Positions 16,769-25,293 of a DNA stretch of 64,000 nt are shown here, piece after piece; position 1 is the first letter of the stretch, and the number at the start of each line of letters is the position of its first letter. A program made the translations under genes and the position numbers. This DNA comes from Chitinophagaceae bacterium (GTDB lineage Bacteria > Bacteroidota > Bacteroidia > Chitinophagales > Chitinophagaceae), in assembly GCA_019752045.1 (NCBI GenBank), contig JAIEMP010000005.1, forward strand, positions 248,001-312,000, read 5' to 3'. Below the pieces are notes generated by a model. That model was not told the DNA's origin and made no database searches. It saw only the letters and a list, made by a program, of their open reading frames with translations.

Positions 16769-17948
16769 TCAAAATTTTCTGATAATACTGTTCCGTTTCA
16801 ACAATCAATTGATTGGAATAATAATCAATCGTTTTTTGTCTGCTGCGTAGTCCCATTTCTATCCGTTGTTGCGGATGATCAAGTAAATGCAGAATTGCAT
16901 GGACTATTTCTTCCGGTTGCGTTGGATTCACTAATATGCCGCCATTGATATTATGCAGCATATCATTCATGCCGCCAACATTACCGGCAACAATACCACG
17001 GGCCGCTGCCATGGCTTCCACACATACATAGCCAAATACTTCCCATAAGCTGGGGAACACACAAATATCTGTTTGTGCAAAATAGTTTTCGAGTTCATGT
17101 TTTGAAACAGGTGGAATAAATTCCAGTTGTGAAGTATAGTCTTTTAATTCCTGTTGCATATAATCAATCATCAGCTTATGATTGCCGGGACCACGATCTG
17201 ATTTGCCGATGAAACGAAAGGTAGCTGTTGGATGCTGTTGTAAAACCAATGGAATGGCTTTTGTTAATTCAATCAATCCTTTCCTTATTTCTAAGCGACC
17301 GATATAAGTAATGGTATTGGTTTGTGTATCTGCCGGAATATGTAATAAACCTGTTGTTGGTTGAAAAGGATTGGCTAATACAGTGATTCTTTCCGGATCT
17401 GCATTCCACTGTTCAACCAATACATCTTTCATTACTTGCGAAGGAACGCTCCAGTGCTTTGATTGCTGTGCAAACAAATACTCAGCATCTTTTTCTTTTT
17501 GGTATTGTTTAATGCCGAATAATTTCTTCAACTGTTCTTTCACTGTATGTTGCTGATAGGTTTTATTCAACTTCTTTACCCAAAAAGAAGGTGTATGAAA
17601 CCGGATGATCATGGGCAGTTGAGGAAACTGTTGTTGTATGGTAAACCCTTCCCGCTGGTATTCGGGGCTTTCAACCAGGTCGAAATTTCTTTCACGATGA
17701 CGATCTGCAAAATGCGCAGCAATGGCCAGGTGAAACTGATTGCGATCGTTCACCTGTAAACGATGTACGATGAGATTCTCTGCAATAAGTTCATTCAACG
17801 AATTTGTGGGACCTGCAGTAAACACTTCTACTTGATGTCCTCTTGCAGCCATCAGCTTTGCAATCTGTTCGGTATAAGTTGCAATACCACCAACAGCAGT
17901 ATGTGGTGGAAACTCATAACTCAGGTATGCAAGATGGAGTGGCTGCAT
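16764..17948 (-). CDS. Glycosyltransferase family 4 (GT-B)
   Basis: A 394-residue protein. The N-terminal Rossmann half opens LAYLSYEFPPHTAVGGIATY, the donor-binding half has TYIGRLEIRKGLIELTKAIP and FRFIGKSDRGPG. The E-x7-E region reads WEVFGYVCVEAMAAARGIVA followed by GNVGGMNDM. These are standard GT4 features for nucleotide-sugar retaining transferases of polysaccharide assembly. Donor and acceptor are unknown. It is divergent from a second GT4 with only 50 bases between the start codons, so the two probably share a promoter region. Confidence 0.92.
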   Translation of the reverse strand: MQPLHLAYLSYEFPPHTAVGGIATYTEQIAKLMAARGHQVEVFTAGPTNSLNELIAENLIVHRLQVNDRNQFHLAIAAHFADRHRERNFDLVESPEYQREGFTIQQQFPQLPMIIRFHTPSFWVKKLNKTYQQHTVKEQLKKLFGIKQYQKEKDAEYLFAQQSKHWSVPSQVMKDVLVEQWNADPERITVLANPFQPTTGLLHIPADTQTNTITYIGRLEIRKGLIELTKAIPLVLQQHPTATFRFIGKSDRGPGNHKLMIDYMQQELKDYTSQLEFIPPVSKHELENYFAQTDICVFPSLWEVFGYVCVEAMAAARGIVAGNVGGMNDMLHNINGGILVNPTQPEEIVHAILHLLDHPQQRIEMGLRSRQKTIDYYSNQLIVETEQYYQKILS

Positions 17949-17998
17949 TCAGCAGCAATATAAGTATTGATTTTAGAAAAGTTGTTTCTTTACAAACG

Positions 17999-19135
17999 AT
18001 GAGCAGGTTGAAAATTGGTTTTGCAGGCAGGTGGGATCCCCGTGATAAAAAATCATGGAGTGGTACTTACTATTATTCGTATCAGCAGTTGCAGGCTTTT
18101 GCAGACGTGGAGATTATTCACCTTCCTTATCCCAAGTGGTTAAGAGAATACCTGATTACATTCTATAAAAATCCACAGAAATGGTTTTACCAACGAAAGA
18201 CAGCCGTTGAGTTTTTAAAACCTTACGCTAAGTATTTCAGTAAACAGTTGGAAAAAGAATTGATCAAAAGAAAGCTTGATCTCCTGTATATGCCGGCAGC
18301 ACCGCAATTGTTAGCATACACTGATCTCAAGTTGCCTGTTATTTTTATGACCGATGCCACTTTTCAGCAGATACAGGGATACTATGATACCTGGCAAAAC
18401 TTTTCTCCTTTTAACATCAGGCAGGGAATTGAACTGGATCAACTGGCTTTTCAAAAAGCAACACATTGTATGCTGGCAAGTAACTGGTGTAAACAATCGG
18501 CCATCAATGATTATGGATTAAAAGAAGAAAAGATATCTGTTGTTCCATTAGGTGCTAATCTTGATACAATTCCGGCGAAAGAAGAATTAACTGTTGATGG
18601 AAAGAGTTGCCGTTTATTATTTCTGGGTGTGGAATGGGAACGGAAAGGAGGAGCCATTGCATTGGAAACATTCTATCAGCTCAAACAAAAAGGAATGCAT
18701 GCAACACTGCATATCATTGGCTGTGTGCCACCTGTTGAAGTGAATGATGCTGCAATAACAGTTATTCCTTATCTCAATAAAAATAATCCGGAAGAGTTTC
18801 AGCAATTGCATCAAATCTTATTGCAAACCGATTATCTGTTGTTGCCTACAAGAGCTGAAGCAGCCGGTGTGGTTTTCTGCGAAGCAAGTGCGTATGGCAT
18901 TCCTTCCATTACCACCAATACGGGTGGTGTAGCAACCTATGTAAGAGATGGCATCAATGGGTTTGCATTGTCGGCCGATGCAGGCGCAGAAGCATATACA
19001 GATATTATTGCAACCCTGCACAATGATGTTGCTGCTTACACATCCCTTTGTTTCAGCAGCAGAGAATTCTTCGATCAAGAACTTAACTGGAATGCATGGG
19101 GTAAACAGTTTCAGCAAATCGCTACTTCTTTATAA
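17999..19135 (+). CDS. Glycosyltransferase family 4 (GT-B)
   Basis: A 378-residue protein from the ATG at 17999 (MSRLKIGFAGRWDPRDKKSW). The frame is open further upstream, but that part overlaps the divergent GT4. The donor-binding half shows RLLFLGVEWERKGGAIALET. TRAEAAGVVFCEASAYGIPS is followed by TTNTGGVATYVRDG, the E-x7-E and Gly-rich loop of GT4. Its stop overlaps the convergent GT2 gene by 6 bases. Part of an envelope glycan gene group, specificity unknown. Confidence 0.9.
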   Translation: MSRLKIGFAGRWDPRDKKSWSGTYYYSYQQLQAFADVEIIHLPYPKWLREYLITFYKNPQKWFYQRKTAVEFLKPYAKYFSKQLEKELIKRKLDLLYMPAAPQLLAYTDLKLPVIFMTDATFQQIQGYYDTWQNFSPFNIRQGIELDQLAFQKATHCMLASNWCKQSAINDYGLKEEKISVVPLGANLDTIPAKEELTVDGKSCRLLFLGVEWERKGGAIALETFYQLKQKGMHATLHIIGCVPPVEVNDAAITVIPYLNKNNPEEFQQLHQILLQTDYLLLPTRAEAAGVVFCEASAYGIPSITTNTGGVATYVRDGINGFALSADAGAEAYTDIIATLHNDVAAYTSLCFSSREFFDQELNWNAWGKQFQQIATSL

Positions 19136-20059
19136 TCCTGTTTTGGCCCGTTTATAACTGTTCTTAAACAGCGATAACATGCTCATGCTTTTTTTATAAT
19201 GAAAGACGGTATGGCTGCTGCGGATGTTAAACATAAACAGTGTAAGCGAAAAGCTGTTGTCTTTTTTTTGTTCCAGTCTGTTTTTATAACGCAACAGAAA
19301 AGAACGGATATGCGGTTGTACAAAATGCTTCTTTAAAAACATTTCAATAAAGTGGATACGCTGTTCACGCAACTGTTGATAGCGTTCTTTTTTATCGGGT
19401 ATGTTTACCAGTGTACGGGATGAATTATCGGGGTGTACACGATGATACGTTAACGTTAATGGTACACAACCCACTTTGCTTACAGAAGATGCTACAACAC
19501 TCAGCCACCAATCGTAAAACACATTGGGCGGAAATGGGATTGCATCCTGCAACAGTGAGCGATGAAACATAGAGGCATGCCCATGAATGGGACTGTTAAA
19601 AAAAAGTTTTTTGGAATCGCTGCCGGTATAGTATTGCTGCAATTTATTTTTTTCGTTACGGATGGGTTCATCTCCATCAAAATCCTTTGACAGTGAATAC
19701 ACAAACAAACAGTCTTCGGGCCAGTGTTTCATCATGGCCTCAATTTTATGCAGCTCCCAGATATCGTCCTGGTCGGCAATAGCAATATAATCGGCGGTGC
19801 AGTAAGAAACAGCCCGTTCAAAATTTTTATTAAATCCAAGGTTGGTTTCGTTTTGGTAATAACGGATACGGCTGTCTGCCGCAGCATATGTACGGATGAT
19901 GTGGATGGTATCATCTGCCGATGCATCATCAACAATCACAATCTCCAGGTTGCTGTAGGTTTGTGCAAGTATGGTATCCAGTTGTGTTCGCAGGTAAGCG
20001 GCACCGTTATAGGTGCATAAAGCAATTGATATAAGTGGAAACGTAGAAAGCTGACTCAT
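19130..20059 (-). CDS. Glycosyltransferase family 2 (GT-A)
   Basis: A 309-residue protein with the GT2 opening LISIALCTYNGAAYLRTQLD, then EIVIVDDASADDT and YIAIADQDDIWELHKIEAMM. The DQDD motif is the metal/nucleotide-sugar site. WWLSVVASSVSKVGCVPLTL with TYHRVHPDNSS resembles rhamnosyl- or abequosyl-type transferases, but the sugar is not certain. Its start overlaps the stop of the GT17 gene by one base, so the two are translationally coupled. Confidence 0.92.
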   Translation of the reverse strand: MSQLSTFPLISIALCTYNGAAYLRTQLDTILAQTYSNLEIVIVDDASADDTIHIIRTYAAADSRIRYYQNETNLGFNKNFERAVSYCTADYIAIADQDDIWELHKIEAMMKHWPEDCLFVYSLSKDFDGDEPIRNEKNKLQQYYTGSDSKKLFFNSPIHGHASMFHRSLLQDAIPFPPNVFYDWWLSVVASSVSKVGCVPLTLTYHRVHPDNSSRTLVNIPDKKERYQQLREQRIHFIEMFLKKHFVQPHIRSFLLRYKNRLEQKKDNSFSLTLFMFNIRSSHTVFHYKKSMSMLSLFKNSYKRAKTGL

Positions 20060-20931
20060 TATTTTTGCAATCTTCCCAAAAGGGAATAACGGATTTTTTG
20101 AATGATATTGTCTGATTGAGGGTAATGCAAAAATAAGGGATACTGCAGCATGATGCTTCTTAAAAATGAAGGATACCAGTACGGCGAATAAAATTGATAT
20201 GCAGTACCGGGGCGGTTAAATAAATCGGTGCCTTCTGTAATCGCTTTTAAAATCTGCGCATCGTTTACAAATTCTTCTTTATTAAATTCAGTATGCGCAA
20301 ACGACTGAATCTTGTATTTAATTTTTTCTACTCCGCCTAAATAAGAAAAATGCCAGCCCGCTTTTTTAATCCGTTTATAATTGTTGCGGTTATCACGCAA
20401 CAATTGAGGTGTGGTTTGTTTGTAAAATTTACCGCTGCTGAGAATGCTTCCGCTCCACCAGCGTTCTGTTCCGGTATTCTGGCAGTTTAAAAAATAATAG
20501 TGAAACAGCATGGCAAATGAAACAGGGGTTTCAGGTACAGAAAGCCCTTTTAAAACCCGGGGATTTGGTATTTCATCCAGATCACTCAACAATACTTTGT
20601 CATCATCAGCAATAAAGCCATGCACCTGTGCCAATGCATTCCGCTGACCATTTTCCAGTTGCCATGCAGCACTGGTTGGTGTATAACCAGTTAAATGTTC
20701 ATCAAACGTTAGTCCTTCTGTTGTTTGTTGCAGCGGTATGTAAATAATTTTATCCATCCACTGAGCAAAGCGTTCTTTCGCTGCTTCAAAATGATAAGGT
20801 TTTGGTTTGCCTGCATGTGTCAGGTTCGACTCTGCAATTACAAAATGATCTACCACTTCATTCAGCAGCTTTAGCCGCAACTCCAGCAGATCGAGTTCGT
20901 TAAAAAAAGTAAAGCAATCAAAAACCTTCAT
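20059..20931 (-). CDS. Glycosyltransferase family 17 protein
   Basis: A 290-residue protein starting MKVFDCFTFFNELDLLELRL then VVDHFVIAESNLTHAGKPKP. These are diagnostic of GT17, the family of the bisecting N-acetylglucosaminyltransferase of eukaryotes. DDDKVLLSDLDEIPNPRVLK carries the metal-binding acidic motif, and KAGWHFSYLGGVEKIKYKIQ follows. In bacteria these genes sit in glycan loci, with unknown acceptors. It overlaps meaB by 4 bases and the GT2 gene by 1, so the three are one transcript. Confidence 0.9.
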   Translation of the reverse strand: MKVFDCFTFFNELDLLELRLKLLNEVVDHFVIAESNLTHAGKPKPYHFEAAKERFAQWMDKIIYIPLQQTTEGLTFDEHLTGYTPTSAAWQLENGQRNALAQVHGFIADDDKVLLSDLDEIPNPRVLKGLSVPETPVSFAMLFHYYFLNCQNTGTERWWSGSILSSGKFYKQTTPQLLRDNRNNYKRIKKAGWHFSYLGGVEKIKYKIQSFAHTEFNKEEFVNDAQILKAITEGTDLFNRPGTAYQFYSPYWYPSFLRSIMLQYPLFLHYPQSDNIIQKIRYSLLGRLQK

Positions 20932-21827
20932 GAAAAATCTTTAATAAATTGATACAGGTTAAAATGTTCTTTCTGCAAAGCCTTTTCAATTTGTTGTTTC
21001 AGTTCTTTTTTCTGCACATCCTTCATCCGTTTTTGCTGAATCAGGTAATATGCTTTTTCTGCCAGCAACCAGCTTCTGCGTTCATTGGTATGCTGTTGTT
21101 GCAGCAGTTCATTAATCTTAATCCATAACTCTTTTGTACCCTCTTTTTCTGTAGCTATGGTTTTTACAATGGGCAGTTCCTGTGTTGAGGTTGCAAATGC
21201 AGGAGCCAGCATCAACCGCAGATTTTTTACAAACAGATCGGCATCAGGCCGGTCGGCTTTGTTTACTGCAAACACATCGGCAATTTCCATTAAACCTGCT
21301 TTCATGGTTTGCACTTCATCGCCGGCTTCGGGTACCAGCACCACCACTGTTATATCGGCCAATCCAACAATTTCAATTTCACTTTGTCCAACACCAACGG
21401 TTTCAACTAGTATATAATCAAACCCTGCAACTTTGCATACATCGGTAATTTCTAAAATCTTTGGATGCAATCCGCCCAAAGATCCACGGGTTGCCAGTGA
21501 TCGGATGAAAACATTGGGATGATTGTACCAGTTGCTCATGCGTATACGATCACCCAGCAATGCACCTAAATTAAATGGAGAAGATGGGTCAACACAAAGT
21601 ACGGCTACTCTTTTTCCATCCTCCACCAGTTGAGCAATCAACGAATCAACCATGGTGCTTTTTCCTGCACCGGGCGGGCCCGTAATACCAATTACAGGAA
21701 CAGTAACAGCGGGAAGTGTTTGCAGAAATTCTTCATAGCCGTTCACTTCATTTTCAATGAATGAAATACAACGGGCAAGGCTTTTTTGATTTCCCTGTTT
21801 TAATTCCTGCAAGAACGATTGCCACAT
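20928..21827 (-). CDS. meaB: Methylmalonyl-CoA mutase-associated GTPase MeaB
   Basis: A 299-residue G3E-type GTPase. Walker A is GPPGAGKS (residues 50-57), followed by VDPSSPFNLGALLGDRIRMS, switch region VETVGVGQSE and the base-recognition motif NKAD. MeaB loads and protects adenosylcobalamin-dependent methylmalonyl-CoA mutase. No mutase gene is in the window; instead meaB heads a transcript with two glycosyltransferases through 4- and 1-base overlaps. Whether this context means anything functional is unclear. Confidence 0.93.
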   Translation of the reverse strand: MWQSFLQELKQGNQKSLARCISFIENEVNGYEEFLQTLPAVTVPVIGITGPPGAGKSTMVDSLIAQLVEDGKRVAVLCVDPSSPFNLGALLGDRIRMSNWYNHPNVFIRSLATRGSLGGLHPKILEITDVCKVAGFDYILVETVGVGQSEIEIVGLADITVVVLVPEAGDEVQTMKAGLMEIADVFAVNKADRPDADLFVKNLRLMLAPAFATSTQELPIVKTIATEKEGTKELWIKINELLQQQHTNERRSWLLAEKAYYLIQQKRMKDVQKKELKQQIEKALQKEHFNLYQFIKDFS

Positions 21828-21881
21828 GCCACAAACCTAAATGAAAAGATTTAAATAGTGTTTATTTGTAGCACAGAACCC

Positions 21882-23111
21882 ATGCAATTAAACAGAGCTG
21901 CCATACATCGTTCACTTTTTTTTACCGGCATTGTAGTTGCCATGAGCGGCTTCATGTTCAGCCGTGCTTTGTTGAGCATTGGTACTTTTATCCTTATTGC
22001 CAATGGTTGTCTGCAGAACGATTTGAAAGAGCGCTTCGCTGCATTTTTTAAATATAAAGTAGTAGCAGGTATTTCCAGTTTATTTCTTTTGCCTTTTATC
22101 TCAGGTTTGTGGAGTGATGATACAGTCACATGGGGTAATATGATGCAGGATAAACTGCCGTTGCTGCTCATGCCCTTTGCGTTAGTGATGCAGAAAGATT
22201 TTGAACGGAAACATTTTACTTCTCTTTCATTGTTCTGGATCTTGTTATTGTTTGGCGGATCGGTATGGAGCACTATTCAATACATGCAACAGTGGCAGCT
22301 TTATCATGAACTATACCGGTTTTCAAAAACAATTCCTACCTGGGCGGGTAACGATCATATCCGTTTCAGCATGGGAATAGTAGTTGGTATTTTACTATGG
22401 TTAAAGCTGGAAGAATGGAAAGTAATTCATCACACGGTTGTTATCTGGCTGATGCGTGTAATGATGATTTGGTTTGTATTGTTCCTGCATATACTGGGCG
22501 CTAAAACCGGATTAATCGGCTGTTATTTTATTTTACTCCCGCTGCTGATATGGCAGTTGTTTACAACAGGTAAAAAAAGAGCAGCACTGTATGTACTGGC
22601 TTCTGCATGCATTCTTCCAATTGTTTCGTACTGTCTGTTGCCAACGTTTAAAACGAGGATGCATTATATATTATACGATCGTGAAAACTGGGTGCAGGGA
22701 AACATCAACGGCAACTTCAGTGATGGAAACCGGTTATTATCTATGCAAAGCGGATGGCATGTGTTTCAAAAAAACTGGTTAACCGGTGTTGGCTATGGTG
22801 ATATAAGAACTGCAACTGATGAGTGGTACAATACATATGCTCCGGAAGTTACGGTTGAACGTTATCTTCCCCTCAATCAATGGCTCACCAGCGGAAGCGG
22901 TGCCGGAATTGCTGCAGTAATATTATTTACAATTGTTATTTTGCTTCCGTTGTTTACGAAAGACTGGCAAAAGAATAAACAGGCATTCTTTTTTTTTGTA
23001 TACATGATTTTAATATTCATCTTCGAAACAACAATTGACGAACAATTCGGTATTTTTATTTTTTGTTTTTTTACATTGTACTGGCATTTATCCAATCTGC
23101 TTAAAACCTGA
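21882..23111 (+). CDS. O-antigen ligase/polymerase-like membrane protein
   Basis: A 409-residue protein with about ten to twelve membrane helices from the start MQLNRAAIHRSLFFTGIVVA. A large periplasmic loop between helices holds NENWVQ-like segments (NWVQGNINGNFSDGNRLLSM) and GWHVFQKNWLTGVGYGDIRT. Motifs of the type W..G.G.G are typical of the Wzy_C/O-antigen ligase superfamily. It would polymerise or attach glycan chains at the outer face of the inner membrane. It is followed one base later by a GT2 gene. An upstream ATG eight codons earlier is less likely. Confidence 0.85.
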   Translation: MQLNRAAIHRSLFFTGIVVAMSGFMFSRALLSIGTFILIANGCLQNDLKERFAAFFKYKVVAGISSLFLLPFISGLWSDDTVTWGNMMQDKLPLLLMPFALVMQKDFERKHFTSLSLFWILLLFGGSVWSTIQYMQQWQLYHELYRFSKTIPTWAGNDHIRFSMGIVVGILLWLKLEEWKVIHHTVVIWLMRVMMIWFVLFLHILGAKTGLIGCYFILLPLLIWQLFTTGKKRAALYVLASACILPIVSYCLLPTFKTRMHYILYDRENWVQGNINGNFSDGNRLLSMQSGWHVFQKNWLTGVGYGDIRTATDEWYNTYAPEVTVERYLPLNQWLTSGSGAGIAAVILFTIVILLPLFTKDWQKNKQAFFFFVYMILIFIFETTIDEQFGIFIFCFFTLYWHLSNLLKT

Positions 23112-23112
23112 T

Positions 23113-23877
23113 ATGCAACCTGTTTCTGTAGTAATTATAGCTAAGAATGAAGCACACATACTTGCAAACACCCTGCAAAGCATCCGATCATTAACCGATG
23201 ATATTATTGTTTGTGATACCGGCAGCAACGACGCTACCATACCTATTGCAAAAAAAAACGGTGCTGTTGTGATCGAAGAAAAATGGATAGGATACGGCCC
23301 TACCAAAAATTTAGCCAACGAACAGGCGGTGTATGACTGGATTCTGCAGCTCGATGCAGATGAAGCAGTAGATGAAGAACTCATCCGCTCCATTGAAGAA
23401 CTGGATCTGGAAAATGAACAGCAAATTTTTACTGTACGGCGTAAAAATTTTTTTAAACAGAAACATATCCGCTTTGGTGAATGGGGTAAAGATGAACCCA
23501 TTCGTTTTTTTCACCGCCAGCATGCCGTTTGGAATGCCGACCCCGTACATGAAAAACTGATTTTTGAAAAAGAATGCACCGTTAAAAAACTCAAAGGCGC
23601 TATTTTACATAAAACACTTCAGTCAACCGAACAATACGAAGAGAAACTGAAGAACTATGCACTCCGCAGTGCAGATAAATATTTTAAGCAGGGGAAAAAT
23701 GCCACTTTTTATAAACGCACACTTTCCCCTGTTTTTTCTTTCATCAACAATTATTTTTTTCGTCTGGGTTTTTTAGATGGGAGAGAAGGTTTTATTCTTG
23801 CTACTTACGGTGCCCGCTATACCCGTATGAAGTACAAGACACTTTGCCGGCTGCAGAAAGAACAAAAGAAGGGGTGA
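23113..23877 (+). CDS. Glycosyltransferase family 2, LPS-core (WaaE/KdtX) type
   Basis: A 254-residue protein from MQPVSVVIIAKNEAHILANT, with IIVCDTGSNDATIPIAKKNG, WIGYGPTKNLANEQAVYDWI and the acidic motif LQLDADEAVDEEL. HAVWNADPVHEKLIFEK fits the WaaE/KdtX subfamily, which adds a sugar to lipopolysaccharide core, though the exact sugar here is unknown. It lies a single base after the O-antigen-ligase-like gene, so both are likely co-expressed. A longer upstream frame overlaps that gene and is not preferred. Confidence 0.92.
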   Translation: MQPVSVVIIAKNEAHILANTLQSIRSLTDDIIVCDTGSNDATIPIAKKNGAVVIEEKWIGYGPTKNLANEQAVYDWILQLDADEAVDEELIRSIEELDLENEQQIFTVRRKNFFKQKHIRFGEWGKDEPIRFFHRQHAVWNADPVHEKLIFEKECTVKKLKGAILHKTLQSTEQYEEKLKNYALRSADKYFKQGKNATFYKRTLSPVFSFINNYFFRLGFLDGREGFILATYGARYTRMKYKTLCRLQKEQKKG

Positions 23878-23916
23878 ATTCATTTCTTTGTTATTTTGTA
23901 AACCCAACCTGTTTCT

Positions 23917-24558
23917 ATGACCAACTTTATTCCCATCTTTCCTTTAAGTATTATTGTTTTTCCCGGAGAAAATCTGAACCTGCATATTTTTGAACCACGC
24001 TACAAACAGCTTATTACTGAGTGTGCGGAACAGAAAAAACCATTTGGTATTCCTGCCGTCATCAATAAAGAATTAAAAGACCTGGGAACATTGGTAGAAG
24101 TAAAAGAGATCAAGAAAGTATATGATGACGGGCAGATGGACATTACTACAAGCGGTGTGAAAGTATTCCGTGTATTGGAACTCATAAAAGAAATACCTGA
24201 CAAATTATACAGCGGCGCTATTGTAACCTACCCGGCTGATGAAGATGACGGCAACCGTTTGCTGATGGAAAAAGTAATACAGGGCATTAAAGAACTCCAC
24301 AAACAATTACAGGTAAGCAAGGATTTTAAAAAACCTGAAGATGAATTAAAAGCGTTTGATGTAGCCCATCACATGGGTTTAAATGCAGAAGAGGAATATG
24401 AACTGCTGGGTTTGTTTCGTGAAACCCAACGGCAGGAATATTTAAAACGGCACTTGGGCAAAGTGCTTCCGCTTTTAGCAGAGATGGATAACCTGAAAGA
24501 AAAAGTAAAACTCAATGGCCACTTCCGGAATTTAGAGGGGTTTAGTTTTGATCTGTAA
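23917..24558 (+). CDS. Lon-substrate-binding (LAN/PUA-like) domain protein
   Basis: A 213-residue protein. FIPIFPLSIIVFPGENLNLH then IFEPRYKQLITECAEQKKPF is the standard opening of the Lon N-terminal substrate-binding domain. ITTSGVKVFRVLELIKEIPD follows, and the rest is helical. There is no AAA+ or protease domain, so it is one of the stand-alone Lon-N proteins whose function is not settled. It sits 9 bases before coaX, a likely two-gene unit. Confidence 0.9.
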   Translation: MTNFIPIFPLSIIVFPGENLNLHIFEPRYKQLITECAEQKKPFGIPAVINKELKDLGTLVEVKEIKKVYDDGQMDITTSGVKVFRVLELIKEIPDKLYSGAIVTYPADEDDGNRLLMEKVIQGIKELHKQLQVSKDFKKPEDELKAFDVAHHMGLNAEEEYELLGLFRETQRQEYLKRHLGKVLPLLAEMDNLKEKVKLNGHFRNLEGFSFDL

Positions 24559-24567
24559 CTTCGCCAC

Positions 24568-25293
24568 ATGTCCATCACCATCTGTTTCGATTTTGGCAAC
24601 ACACGTTTAAAAGCCGCCGTGTTTGAAAAAGATCTACTCAAGGAAATTGTTATTCTTGAGAACGATCATAAAGAAACCATTGAAGCAGTGGTTGAAAAAC
24701 ATCAACCGCAGTTTACCATCTTATCTTCTGTTGTAAATCATAAGGAAGAGGTAGAACAGGTATTGAGTGAACGCAGCAACTTTCACAAATTATCACATCT
24801 CACCAAATTGCCTTTTACAACTCCGGTAGGTAAACCCGAAACCATTGGAGCAGATCGGCTGGCACTTTGCGCAGCAGCCGTTTATTTATTTCCAAATAAA
24901 AATAACCTGGCTATTGGTCTTGGTACCTGCATCACGTATAACTTTATCAACAATCAAAATCAGTTTTTGGGTGGCAGTATTTCGCCGGGATTGGAAATGC
25001 GGTTTAAAAGCATGCATCAGCTCACAGCCAAGCTGCCATTGGTAAAAATGGAATGGAACTTTCCGCTCATTGGTTACGATACCAAGACCAATTTGCTCAG
25101 TGGAGTAGCCTATGGCATGGCCAAAGAAATTGATGGAATCATTGATGCATATGCTGAGAAGTACGGGAACTTTAACGTGCAATTAACCGGTGGCGATACG
25201 CTTCATTTTGCTCCTCTGCTCAAAAACCAGATATTTGCAGACCCTCAACTAATATTTAAAGGTCTGTATGCAATCAGTGAGTATAATCGGTAA
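24568..25293 (+). CDS. coaX: Type III pantothenate kinase
   Basis: A 241-residue ASKHA-fold kinase. DFGNT (residues 8-12) is the phosphate-1 motif. KPETIGADRLALCAAAVYLF holds the GxDR substrate site, GLGTCITYNFI the second phosphate loop, and GGSISPGLEMRFKSMHQLTA the type III signature. It carries out the first step of coenzyme A synthesis and typically needs a monovalent cation. The last 26 bases overlap the start of the outer-membrane barrel gene. Confidence 0.93.
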   Translation: MSITICFDFGNTRLKAAVFEKDLLKEIVILENDHKETIEAVVEKHQPQFTILSSVVNHKEEVEQVLSERSNFHKLSHLTKLPFTTPVGKPETIGADRLALCAAAVYLFPNKNNLAIGLGTCITYNFINNQNQFLGGSISPGLEMRFKSMHQLTAKLPLVKMEWNFPLIGYDTKTNLLSGVAYGMAKEIDGIIDAYAEKYGNFNVQLTGGDTLHFAPLLKNQIFADPQLIFKGLYAISEYNR

